64,000 bases of DNA from Mesostigma viride (taxonomy: Eukaryota; Streptophyta; Mesostigmatophyceae; Mesostigmatales; Mesostigmataceae), in contig RPFO01000667.1 in NCBI GenBank assembly GCA_009746045.1, positions 2,283,380 through 2,347,379 of the forward strand, given 5' to 3'. Each line of letters opens with the position of its first letter. Position 1 is the first letter of the stretch. This document shows, in pieces, positions 23,601-63,112 of the stretch. A program made the position numbers and the translations under genes. The notes under the pieces are model-generated. The model worked only from the letters and a program-made list of their open reading frames with translations, made no database searches and had not been told where the DNA came from.

Positions 23601-26600
23601 TTTGGAACATAAGGAAGAGTTGTTACTTTGTAGAAAGTTACGTATATATTCCGGGAAAGAGTAAGGAGAGCATTTCCACGTTAACCAATTTTGTTTACAC
23701 ATTCAGGGAAACAAGAAATAATAGTAGTCACCATGTTTCACGACCCTGTTTGCTTGAAGTGAAGTAGCTGTCGATATCGTCTTCTACCCCAGGGTGACCA
23801 CCCCGCTGAGAACTGAACAAAGCAGGAGAAGGAGCCAGGTTTGAGCATGTAGCAGGCGCTAGCCACTTGATGAGAATAGCATCTTAAGGACGATATGATG
23901 AGGCATCCTTGAAAAGGGAATGGGGTGGGAAGAGTGAACAGTCTTGCACGCAAAAAATATTATGCGAGAAAAAAAGAGGCCTCCCGACCACAAGCACCCC
24001 CGCCTGCGTGCATGTGCGCCACCACCCACCCACCTGCAGTGGCCGCATGCCATTGGCACCCTCGGTGTTGGGCGGCGCCCCCCTGTCCAGCAGGAACTGC
24101 ACGGTGTTGCGCTGCCGCATTACCAGCGCATCCATGAGGGGCGACGCGCCGTGGGCATCGCGGGAGTCCAGAGGGGACGCCTTCTCCACCAGCATCTCCG
24201 TCAACAGGGGGTTGCCCACCACGATGGCTGCAGGGGGGGGGGGGAAGCAACCTCATGGGGAAACGAGAAAGGCATACATAGGGAGTGTTAAGGGAGCTGC
24301 GTGGGGAAAACCCGTGCATGCATGCTTCCCCAGGATGACAGCGGGGGGGCGCGGAGCAGGCGCGCAGCCAAAGGGATCCGGGTAGGGAAGGACAGCATTA
24401 TGGGGGAGGGTTTGGGGTATTGATGAGGGGTGGAAGAGAAACTGGACCAATCTTGTCCACAATCTTAGCTGCAGAAGTGCCACAGGATAACACAGCCAGT
24501 AGCTCATTGAATTATACCACCGAAAGCCTCAGGCACTGTCAACTGCCTTCTTCCCACATGCACCCGGCCTCCCCACCGAGCAAATTCCTAACCACCTAGC
24601 CTCACAGATGAGTGCTGCGTACTGACACTGCGACGAGCCCTGGTCATCCGACCAAGGGAACAAGAAGTTGACAGCAATGCATGCTGCTCTCACCTTCGTG
24701 CAGCGGCGTGCGCCCTTTGCGGTTGCGTGCGGACACGTTGGCCCCCGCCTCCAGCAGCATGCGAGAGATGGTGGCCTGCCGGTAGACAATGGCCACGTGC
24801 AGCGGCGTCTGGCCGTGCCGGTCGGCCAGCTCTAGCGGTGACTTGGCCTTGATGAGCGCCTCCACCACGCTTGCCTGGCCGCTGCCCACTGCCGCATGAA
24901 GGGGCGTCTCCCCATCGTCGTCCTGTGCCCTCGTGATACACAAACAGTCAGACAAAGGGACTTATTATTAGAGATGGCGTCTCCCCTTAGTGTCCTGCGC
25001 CGGCGTGACACACAAACAGTCAGACAAAGGGACTTATTATTAGAGATGGCGTCTCCCCTTAGTGTCCTGTGCCCTCGTGATACACAAACAGACAACCAGA
25101 TAGATGCAACATTAGATAGGTAGCCCTTAGTGTCCTGTGCCCTTGTGATACACAAACAGACAACCAGATAGATGCAACATTAGATAGGTAGCCTCCCTGT
25201 TGCTGTCATGCATTCGCCAAGAAAGAGACCAGTTGAACGGTGAGTAGAAGAGAATAGCAAACTAAAAGAGAGATAAACGGACGGATGGACGGACAGATGG
25301 ATGGATGGATGGATGGATGGATGGATGGACGGACGGACGGATGGACGGACAGATGGATGGATGGATGGATGGATGGACGGACGGACGGACGGACGGACGG
25401 ACGGACGGACGGACGGACGGACGGACGGACGGACGGACGGACGGACGGACGGACGGACGGACGGACGGACGGACGGACGGACGGACGGACGGACGGACGG
25501 ACGGACGGACGGACGGAGGGCTGGGTGGGTGGGTGGGTGGGTGGGTGGGTGGGTGGGCGGGCGGGCGGGCGGGCGAGCGGGCGGCGGGCGGCGGGCGGGC
25601 GGGCGGGCGGGCGCGGCGGGCGGGCGGGCGGGCGGCGGGCGGGCGGGCGGGCGGGCGGGCGGGCGGGCGGGCGGCGGGCGGGCGGGCGGGCGGCGGGCGG
25701 GCGGGCGGGCGGGCGGCGGGCGGGCGGGCGGGCGGGCGGGCGGGCGGGCAGGCGGGCGGGCGGGCGGGCGGGCGGGCGGGCGGGCGGGCGGGGGGCGGGT
25801 GGGCGGGCGGGCGGGTGGGTGGGTGGGTGGGTGGGTGGGTGGGTGGGTGGGTGGGTGGATGGATGGATGGATTAATGGATGGGTGGGGGGGTGGGGGGGG
25901 GGGGGTGGGTGGGTAGATGAATAGACAGATAGATACATAAGTAAGCAAGTAGAGCAAGCGAGTCGGGGTTATGTCTGAGGATGCGGGATATGCACGGTTG
26001 TCAGCAGGAGGTTCATATGTTGAATTATGGCACATGCCACAACATCGGGTTTCACACCAGCAGGGCCCCACCAAGGTGATGATAAGAAGGGGCCTATCTG
26101 GTCCCTACGATGGGAAGCTATCGACGGGCACAATGGGTGGGAGGCATAGTGACAGATGCACCTGACAGATCCATCTCTCGTAACAACACCCTGACCGCAA
26201 ATGGTTGTGCCCCTCTATTGATCCATGGCACAGTGGCAGATGAACCCACAGCACACTTCACCTATAGGACAGCACTCTGTTGCAGCCTAGTCATCTGACA
26301 TGGGAGCACAGTTTAGACCCATGGAAGGCTGCGTCCATAGGCACACGTGGGGTCGGGGGTGCCATGGGGTCCAACCATCCAGGTGGACCTCACGCTAGCA
26401 GATAAAGGGAAAGGATATCGGGTCTGGCACTACATTACAGAAGGTAGGGATTCTCTGGAAACTTGTCGAAAATAATTTTAAAAAATCTCGTGCAATAGCA
26501 TGGAATGACAAGGTTAATGTGACATAGCACAGATGTATGCACGTATATGTACGCAGTTGTACATGAATGTACACGTCCACTCAAGTACATTACACAATTG

Positions 26601-27616
26601 CATTATAGATTACAACACTAAGTAGTATGAGCGCTAGAACAAGTATATAAGCAGTATATATGCATACAGGTACGCTACAAAACAACAAAGACACATAGAT
26701 AGGCACATATGTAAGTACCAGTACAGAGTATAGAAAGATTGGTATATCAGATGTGTATCACGGAGAGATGCAAGGAATGGGAAGCATGTGCGTACGGACA
26801 TCTATGTATAAAGCCTGCCAAATAGGTGTTATAACAGCAGCAAATGAGCATGCACACATAGTCTGTCATGTGTCAGAATGGAGAGGTTGGGGGGTACCCC
26901 AGGGAAAGGTTGGGGGAGGGGGGACGGGGGGGTAGGAACGAGGGGGGGAGGGGGGAGAAGGAACAGAGCGCGAGGAAAAGATGCGGCCTGATAAGATGGG
27001 CCCACGTGAGCAAGGCAACCTGACTTGTCCGCTGCAGGATGCTGCCAGCTCAGAGAGGCTCACTAAGAAAGGGAGTAAGGCACACTCCCGGGCAGCTACG
27101 GTTCAAGGGAGAACAAAAAAAAATGTCGAGCAACCCTGGGTGCAGCCAACATCAGAAACCCACGTAGTGCGAGGGCCTAGAGAGTGCCTGTAGCAGTGTA
27201 TATATAAGTTTCGATATTCGGCTGATTACCTGCGCATCTAAAGGGCTTTTTCCTTGCAATAGAAGCAGGGTCAGCTCCAGGGAGCCGTTTTGTGCAGCAC
27301 AGTGTAGCGGGGTGCGGCCCCGGTTATCTCGAGCATTCACCGATGCGTTGTTGGCCAGCAAAGCCAGAGCGACGTCGAGTGCCCCGCACACGGCCGCGGT
27401 GTGCAGCGGCCGGAAACCCATCTCAGACTCCTTTGCGTCCACATCTGCCCCGCCCTCTAGAAGAGCGACGGCGACGTCTACCTTTCCACGCAAGGCCGAT
27501 TGATGGAGGGGGCTGTCACCGCTAGCGTCCAGAAAATTAAAACTGACGCCTTCCTTCGTCAATGCACGTATGGTGTCGGCATCGCCAGCCTTAACGGCTT
27601 CTGTCACTCTCTCCAT
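4235..27616 (-). CDS. large ankyrin-repeat scaffold protein, 21 coding exons, 1,520 residues
   Basis: Exons in transcript order: 27616-27230, 24922-24694, 24227-24034, 23404-23186, 22110-21907, 20597-20479, 19421-19208, 18418-18269, 16975-16870, 14571-14380, 13622-13411, 13073-12792, 11980-11798, 11185-11000, 10659-10453, 9945-9506, 9110-8896, 7748-7608, 6671-6509, 5658-5464, 4559-4235. All junctions are GT-AG and in phase, and the total is 4,563 nt. The ATG at 27,616 follows an in-frame stop about 65 bp upstream. About 37 ankyrin repeats (TPLH cores) fill residues 1-1,125 and 1,235-1,435. Exon 6 and late exon 10 are degenerate, and a non-ankyrin linker interrupts the array. There is no signal peptide, membrane segment or enzyme domain. 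Ankyrin arrays bind proteins, so a cytoplasmic scaffold is inferred. Many introns fall at the same place in the repeat (between the two helices), which suggests growth by exon duplication. The exon 17 acceptor is the least certain border. The partner is unknown. Confidence 0.85.
7124..7571. mobile_element. MITE with terminal inverted repeats in ankyrin intron 18
   Basis: The ends are inverted repeats starting GACGCTATTGGCGAGAAAC, identical for about 20 bp and similar for some 15 bp more. A four-base duplication ACTT flanks the element (7,120-7,123 and 7,572-7,575). It is 448 bp and has no coding capacity. The superfamily cannot be assigned from this TIR. Confidence 0.65.
7930..8724. repeat. 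9-bp minisatellite in three blocks, ankyrin intron 17
   Basis: Block 1 (to about 8,158) repeats CCCCAACCA, block 2 (8,160-8,271) repeats GCGGCCAAA, and block 3 repeats CCCGCCCAA with variants. All share a nine-base period. Because nine is a multiple of three, five or more long reading frames run through it; they are not genes. The minus-strand transcript is G-rich here (GGTTGGGGT units), so G-quadruplexes are possible in the intron RNA. Confidence 0.9.
8725..8895 (-). repeat. 42-bp x4 array copying the exon 17 donor
   Basis: Four units start at 8,725, 8,767, 8,809 and 8,851. Each contains, on the minus strand, GTGCTGGGAGGTGGGT, a near copy of the exon 17 end and its 5' splice site at 8,896 (GTGCTGGAAG then GTGGGT). 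Because 42 is divisible by three, use of a downstream copy would add 14 residues per unit without a frameshift. Confidence 0.8.
8896..9945 (-). CDS. ankyrin gene exons 16-17: end of the main array and non-ankyrin linker
   Basis: Exon 16 (9,945-9,506) holds three repeats. It then enters a helical Ala/Arg-rich stretch ([20 protein letters not shown]) and a charged segment ending [11 protein letters not shown]. Exon 17 (about 9,110-8,896) continues with [10 protein letters not shown], a His/Ser-rich run ([13 protein letters not shown]) and [17 protein letters not shown] before ankyrin repeats resume. The linker is about 110 residues (roughly 1,125-1,235) and splits the protein into a long and a short ankyrin block. 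The exon 17 start could also be the upstream AG near 9,144, which keeps the same phase. Confidence 0.7.
12081..12791. other. ankyrin intron 12, no recognisable feature
   Basis: The interval between exon 13 (ends 11,980) and exon 12 (starts 12,792) shows no coding signature, element ends or large repeat that I can support. Confidence 0.5.
14874..16293. mobile_element. hAT-like DNA transposon in ankyrin intron 9
   Basis: The element is 1,420 bp with terminal inverted repeats CAGTGCTTCTACTAA (left) and its exact complement (right). It is flanked by a perfect 8-bp duplication, TCACCCAT, at 14,866-14,873 and 16,294-16,301. An 8-bp duplication with CAGTG ends fits the hAT superfamily. Both ends carry subterminal palindromes of the type TCGTCAA...TTGACGA, three or four per side (about 14,900-15,010 and 16,110-16,270), probable transposase sites. 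The inside is too short for a hAT transposase, so it is non-autonomous or relies on a partner copy. Confidence 0.8.
15234..15737 (-). CDS. 167-residue acidic protein inside the hAT-like element
   Basis: This ATG-initiated frame starts [20 protein letters not shown]. It continues with a long Glu/Ser/Asp-rich stretch (about residues 45-110), then a basic KKKGKRK patch that could act as a nuclear signal, and a short Ala/Arg-rich end. No BED zinc finger or transposase catalytic domain is visible. It may be the remaining N-terminus of a transposon protein or a captured host fragment. A second short frame (15,746-15,958, minus; [14 protein letters not shown]) lies just upstream on the same strand and could be another piece of the same gene. 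Confidence 0.4.
   Translation of the reverse strand: MSKKNGLAGFKTSTLDALFKKQAGETVATENIVDLGCSLDEEGRQGRDKRKRVECEEEDGSNAQEEEDGGQSASSDSASNSVEEESSEQESGEEGGETERSKADDGGSSEPGKKKGKRKPTVTAFGGHTRCGLTQLAPAGWAVAQATSGQARAARRVQGQARTKLCQ
17690..17805. repeat. C-rich simple repeat (CCCCCTGC units), ankyrin intron 8
   Basis: About a dozen imperfect CCCCCCTGC and CCCCCTGGC units. A short AAAC run follows at 17,878-17,903. No gene is visible in 16,976-18,268. Confidence 0.8.
18229..18308 (-). repeat. 40-bp direct duplication of the exon 8 donor
   Basis: CTGCACATTGACAGGTGA occurs at 18,229 and again at 18,269. The second copy is the real end of exon 8 (followed on the minus strand by GTGGGT). The first is a decoy exon end followed by GTGGTT. 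The 40-bp spacing would shift the frame if it were used. Confidence 0.75.
20598..21333. repeat. GT then GGGT/GGGC array directly at the exon 6 acceptor
   Basis: About 27 GT units (20,598-20,651) pass into some 680 bp of GGGT and GGGC tetramers in alternating blocks. The array begins one base from the exon 6 acceptor, so on the minus strand the 3' splice site is preceded by CA repeats and CCCA/CCCG repeats in place of an ordinary polypyrimidine tract. Long reading frames through the array (up to 458 codons) are artefacts of its simple sequence. Confidence 0.9.
22328..22662. repeat. 29-bp tandem array, ankyrin intron 4
   Basis: About 11 units of GTTTCTGCTGGCCGCTGTGT followed by GCGCATGTG, with two alternating variants (GGCC or CCCG centre, GTGTGCGC or GTATGCGC). 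Units are contiguous with no spacers. Confidence 0.9.
24905..25190 (-). repeat. 72-73-bp array copying the exon 2 acceptor
   Basis: Units begin at 24,905, 24,978 and 25,050, with shorter partial copies to about 25,190. The first unit contains the true acceptor of exon 2 at 24,923. The others repeat the exon start (GTCTCCCC on the plus strand) and the same upstream intron sequence, giving decoy acceptors upstream of the real one. Confidence 0.8.
25264..25918. repeat. GGAC/GGAT then GGGT/GGGC tetranucleotide array, ankyrin intron 1
   Basis: Blocks of GGAT, GGAC, GGGT, GGGC and again GGGT and GGAT tetramers follow one another without interruption. The composition echoes the 20.6-21.3 kb array. 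Long frames across it are simple-sequence artefacts. The rest of intron 1 (25,919-27,229) shows no gene. Confidence 0.9.
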
Positions 27617-28884
27617 CGTCAGAATTGATGATGCCGGGCAAGGATTAGATCTGACATTTGAAGGCCATTACATGGGGAGATGGCAGCAAAACTCTATAGA
27701 TTGGAGGCAAAAACTGCCAAAGCAGCTGAGATTAATATACTCATCCCGGCTTCATGGCGGACACTGCAGTAACCTGGCCTATTCGCACGTCCGCGATGCG
27801 ACGTAATGCCACGTCCCGGGCGCATGGAGGCACATTAGTTTGGCATTCTAACTTTGGGAAGATTGCGAGCTGCTCCGCCACGGCGCCTTATGGTCCTTTC
27901 CCGAAAACCCGACAGAATAGCGCCGGTAATTTACAGCTTTTTTGCCAAAAAAAGCCATAACAGGACGTCTCATAACAGCTGGCCCGTCGTCCTCTAAGAA
28001 TGCCTGTGTGGAAGTGGCTACTGCCGGGAAACCATCCATGGAAGGGGATTCAGGATTCAGGACGTTCTGAAGCGCCTGGGCGGAGTTGACTAGAGGTGGG
28101 GCATCCGCCGTACTTCGTCGTACGGTGGCCCCTGGACGAGAATCCGCCACGCCAAGTATGTTGTTCAACGCTCTGGCTGCATGCCAGAAATATGCCACAG
28201 AAGAGCACAGAAGCTACTACAGTACTGTACTGTACGCGTAGGAACACGGCCGTTGGCCCAGTGCAGCGTTTGCGACTTGACGTCTGGCGCCAAAACTAAC
28301 TTTAGTCTGTCAGTCGTTCAGTTGTACGTACGAAACTCCTGTGAGAGGAGATCGCAAATTATCTTGCCGGAAACTCAGGTTGTACGGTCGATGAAACTTG
28401 CCCACTTGTCATGGCTTGCTGTATGGCAGGCACATCGAACCTCGGTATGCACTGCGCACGAGATCGGTGAAGACAGCCCGCGACAGGCCTTGGAAGTCAG
28501 CCTCGCAATGGACGCGTTGCCCCAGTTATTCTATCTTACGCTCTAATTCAGTCCGGATTTGGCAATTCGGCAACTTTGAAGGAGAGAATCTTTTTATTTT
28601 AAGGTCATGAAATATTAACGATACGAATAGTGGATGGTTGTGCACCACTGCATTTCGCGGGCTTAACCACAAGCATACATTTTGGTCCGAGATTCAAGCA
28701 GGCCCGCTAGGTTAAGTGCTTTGTTTTCTTGCGCAGCTTTGGCTTGCCTTTGTACGGCATGACATCGCTTGCTGCTGCTGGTGAGCATCCCAGAGGTTTC
28801 TTCAGAAAATTTGGCTTTGCCTCATCTGTCTTGGAGGTATAAACCAAGGTCGGCAGCGTCGCATTAAGTCCGATATTCGCTACA
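27617..28884. promoter_or_regulatory. divergent intergenic region between the ankyrin gene and NAP1
   Basis: The two start codons are 1,268 bp apart and point away from each other, so both promoters should lie here. I see no clear TATA box or known motif. A short frame, ATG TCA GAT..., opens just upstream of the ankyrin start in another phase (a possible upstream ORF). Two minus-strand open frames listed separately fall in or next to this region. Confidence 0.5.
27848..28198 (-). CDS. possible small hypothetical protein or exon
   Basis: A minus-strand frame of about 116 codons reads ARALNNILGVADSRPGA, later FPAVATSTQAFLEDDGPAV, RRPVMAFFGKKAVNYRRY and a Ser/Gln-rich end. It lacks a convincing ATG; an acceptor-like TGCAG lies near 28,180, so it could be a terminal exon. 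It ends 231 bp before the ankyrin start. I do not recognise the product. It could equally be the 5' UTR of the ankyrin gene. Confidence 0.3.
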   Translation of the reverse strand: MAYFWHAARALNNILGVADSRPGATVRRSTADAPPLVNSAQALQNVLNPESPSMDGFPAVATSTQAFLEDDGPAVMRRPVMAFFGKKAVNYRRYSVGFSGKDHKAPWRSSSQSSQS

Positions 28885-56265
<27,381 letters not shown>

Positions 56266-56899
56266 TACCTGCCTACTAGCTTTTAGTGGCCAGTCATGGT
56301 GACCACTAGGGCAAGTTTGGAGACAGTACTGGGATTGCCGGTGTGTTCATGAGATCCTAAAGCTGGCAAAGGAGTTCAGCCCAAGTGCAAGGCCCAGGTT
56401 GTAGATTGAAATTATTTTTTTTGGCAAAGTGGACCTGTCGGGACCACCTTCATGAAACGTTGAAGGAAAGTCTATGTAAACCACATTGAGGCTCTGTCGA
56501 ATGATTGACAGGATTGTAAACCTGCATCTTCGCTTGCCAAGCAGTGCCAACGAGGTCGCCGCTGTCGATCCACTCGACTGCTAACATATGAACTCAAAAG
56601 CTGTTGCCTTGCCAGCTGGGCTGCAAGGTTGAATGTCTAGATGTCTGTCCAATAGCGGCAGGCATGCGCGTACGTCTGATATGCTTCGGGAATTCTGCGT
56701 TTGAAGTATTAGTTGTCTCACTTAAGATGAGGGTCCGACGCCAGCCCCCCAGAACTCATGCCATGGAATAACTTGCAGGGCTGACCTGGGCCTACAAGAG
56801 ATTATTCGTTGGGGGGGGGCATCCCGCCATTACTTTGTTGAGGGTGGTACACACAATTATACACCGGTATAATTAGCGAAATAGCAAAAGACGCTATTT
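56266..56899. other. 3' flank of NAP1
   Basis: No gene is visible. TGTAA, the usual green-algal poly(A) signal, occurs at 56,475-56,479 and 56,515-56,519, and either could end the NAP1 transcript. Confidence 0.35.
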
Positions 56900-60386
<3,487 letters not shown>

Positions 60387-60722
60387 GACCCTAATGGTAC
60401 TCTGCCAGTTGGCACTGCTGAGTGCATGTATGTTCCGTCGGCAGGCCTCTCCGTGATTTGGAACAAGATGATGGACAAGGCCAAGTGGGCCCAGGTCATA
60501 GAGGACAACGAAACCCCCCCCGTGGGGAAGCGCCCGCGCTTGCAAACACGCGGGAAGCACGCCAGACAGGTCATATAGGGTAGAGAGCTTAGACTAGAGT
60601 TGGCTTGATGTTGTAGATAGATTAGACCGGTAGGATTGTGTGTCCCCATCCATCCATCCATCGGGGTTAATGCTCCGTGACTCCCCAACGGGAGCACGAG
60701 TCTAATTAATTAATTAATTAAT
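60387..60722 (+). mobile_element. LINE family B-like 3' end with CAAC-loop hairpin and TAAT tail
   Basis: The fragment encodes the end of a protein (WNKMMDKAKWAQVIED and PPVGKRPRLQTRGKHARQVI, then stop). This resembles the end of the copy at 62,310-62,430 (WRQMVRKDRWQVV, PKPVGAPR). The 3' end has a hairpin at 60,676-60,698 (CGTG-A-CTCCC, loop CAAC, GGGAG-CACG) and then TAAT units. This loop and inner stem are shared with the ORF1-only elements. Confidence 0.7.
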
Positions 60723-62588
60723 GTCCCGTCGGGCACAAGGGCGGCAAATGACAACACTGGTCTGTTGGCTGATTTGTTGGCGGACTGCGCCCTTGTGGCA
60801 AGCAACACTCAGTACCAACGACGTTCACCAGCATTGGTCACCTTCCAATCAGCCCAAATGCCCGTGAGGTCTGCCTTGACTATGTGCATGGTGGTTCGTC
60901 TTATGCTGTACAAAAACAAAGGTTCCCCTGACGACCCCGCCAACTACAGAGGAGTCTGCATCCAGAGCGCCGCACTCAAGTTGTTCATGCGCATGATCCT
61001 CAACCGCCTCCGTTCTGCTCTCGACTGTCACCTTGGGGAAAGTCAAATGGGCTTTCGTCCTGGGCGCAACACCGTCATGGCAATCTTCGTCGCGCGTCGC
61101 CTCTTCGAGGAAATCGCTCTCCTGCAACCTGGTGAGTTTCCCGCCATCCTGATCTTCGACGACTTCATCAAGGCTTTTGATTCTGTCCTCTGCATGGGAC
61201 GCTCTATGGGCTGTCCTTGCTCGCGCTCGCGTCCCCACTCCCCTGATTACCGTCATCCGCAGGCTGTATGAGGGGTCGACCACTTCGGTGCGCACTCAAC
61301 ACAGCATTACCCCGCCATGCCCACTGCAGACCGGCGTCTGGCAGGGTTGCGTCCTGTCGCCGTACCTGTTTATTATTGTAGTGGATTATGTTATGCGCCA
61401 GGCACGTGCTCGCTTTGCTAGCATTGCAGGCCGTGCCCCTGGCCTAGCGATCACGAACGAGCTTGGGGAAGGGGGGCCGACTAACAGGCAGAATTTACTA
61501 GCTACCTCATTTATGCCGACGACATCACGCTCATCGAGAAGCCGGAGTCTGCCCAACTTTGGCTGGACTGCCTGGCGCTCGAGGCTCGGGCGGTTGGTCT
61601 CGAAATCAGCCCCAAAACGGAGGCCCTGGCCCTCGGCATGGCCGGGCCCCCACCCACACTCCTCCGCCTCTTAGACGATGCCGAGGTCAACTACCCTCCT
61701 TCGATCAGGCCGCTTCAAGCTGCTCGGCAGTTGGCTTCCCGACTGCGAGGACGACATGACGACACGGATCGGCATGGCGTGGGCGCACCTCCATGACCAC
61801 CGCCGCTGGTGAAGCAACCCCGCCCTACCCCGGATCGTCAAGCGTGACCTCTTCAAGGTCGTCATTCTGACGATCCTGACCTACGGCGCCGAGACGTGGG
61901 CACTGACGCAGGAGCTGGAGCAATGACTCGACGGCGCCGACGTCACCAAGATGCTGCGCCAGGCCCTTATTAACATCCCCTTTGGTTTGCACATTAGTAA
62001 TGAGGATTTGTACGCTGATTTGCCCTATGTTTCCCACATTATTAGGCACAGGCGCCTGGGCCTAGCCGGGCACCTCAGTGGCCCGCACAGATCAGGTAGA
62101 TACCTCAGATAGACTAGCTGGCACCAAGCCCGCCCAGCCTGGGCGATATGTCCTAACCTGGCGTGCCCCCGGCCGCGCGCGGCAGGGCCGCCATGCACCC
62201 GTGGACATTTCGTGATAGACTCGGCATGGACATGTGCTACACTAGACGTGACGGGCTCACCCCCGGGCAGCCTCCTGGTTTGTCTGTAAAATGGAGGCAG
62301 ATGGTGCGCAAGGATAGATGGCAAGTAGTAATGAAGGAGACCACCCCCAAGCCTGTGGGGGCTCCGCGTGTGACCAAGTATGGCATTCATAGCGATTCGG
62401 GCCGCGGTGCCCACACCCCTGCATGTAACTAGGACCTAGATAGCTTATACCATCCATTCCATCCCATGTTCCCCTCCCACTGAGGACTTTATGCTCACGT
62501 GACGCAGTCACGTGTCTATTAATTAATTAATTAATTAATTAATTAATTAATTAATTAATTAATTAATTAATTAATTAATTAATTAATG
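60723..62588 (+). mobile_element. LINE family B, endonuclease end through reverse transcriptase to TTAA tail
   Basis: The copy starts right at the TAAT tail of the previous fragment. It holds the end of an endonuclease (LLADCALVASNTQYQRRSPA), a short deletion, most of the reverse transcriptase, the post-RT region (LTYGAETWALTQELE, then RLGLAGHLSGPHR) and the 3' end. The terminal hairpin is a perfect 8-bp stem, CACGTGAC-GCA-GTCACGTG, at 62,496-62,514, followed by about 18 TTAA units. Confidence 0.8.
60765..62110 (+). pseudogene. LINE ORF2 reverse transcriptase, frameshifted
   Basis: Recognisable motifs in order: DDPANYRGVCIQSAALKLF; GFRPGRNTVMAIF; IKAFDSV (motif A) near 61,170; GVWQGCVLSPYLFIIVVDY near 61,330-61,390; YADD (61,512-61,523); and GLEISPKTEALALG. 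The frame changes between motif A and the GCVLSP block and again before YADD, and stops occur near 61,810 and 61,925. The order and the LYGAETW-type tail place it with non-LTR retrotransposons. Confidence 0.8.
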
Positions 62589-63030
62589 GTGGCTCGTCGG
62601 CGCTGGCGAGGCTCTGTCTTGGATTCTTGTTGTGCGCTGGATATTTCCGCTGTCCCATTGGATCACCGGCCCGCTGTTCGGGCTCTTGTCCGCCTTCACT
62701 TCCCAGCGCAGCCTAAGCATATCTGCGCCCCCCCAACCCCCAATTGGGCGTTCTCCGCCTGAACACCAAAGACCCGCGCACATGGACGGCCGGGGATGAA
62801 GCTGCTGACCAGGCGCGATCTGCCTTCTTGCACAAACTTGCTGCCTAGAACAGCCTTGATGACCTGCGTGATGACATCCCCTGTCGGGCCGAGGTGTTCC
62901 GATAATGCAGCGACAAAGCTGCCCTTAATTAATTAATTAATTAATTAATTAATTAATTAATTAATTAATTAATTAATTAATTAATTTAATTAATTAATTA
63001 ATTTAATTTAATTAATTAATTAATTAATAG
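62589..63030 (+). mobile_element. LINE endonuclease-linker fragment with hairpin and TTAA tail
   Basis: The frame from 62,589 reads ALDISAVPLDHRPAVRALVR, resembling the last conserved block (S/LDHRPV) of the LINE endonuclease, followed by linker sequence. It ends in GCAGC-GACAAA-GCTGC (about 62,911-62,926) and then TTAA units to 63,030. The fragment is abutted by TTAA repeats on both sides. Confidence 0.55.
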
Positions 63031-63112
63031 ACACATGACTGCGTCACGTGAGCACTGATAAGTCCTCAGTGGGAGGGGAACATGGGATTAATTAATTAAT
63101 TAATTAATTAAG
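63027..63112 (-). mobile_element. LINE family B 3' tip in reverse orientation
   Basis: Bases 63,030-63,087 are the reverse complement of 62,460-62,516, including the CACGTGAC hairpin arm. The fragment stands tail to tail with the preceding fragment, sharing the TTAA tract. A second TTAA tract follows at 63,089-63,111. Confidence 0.7.
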
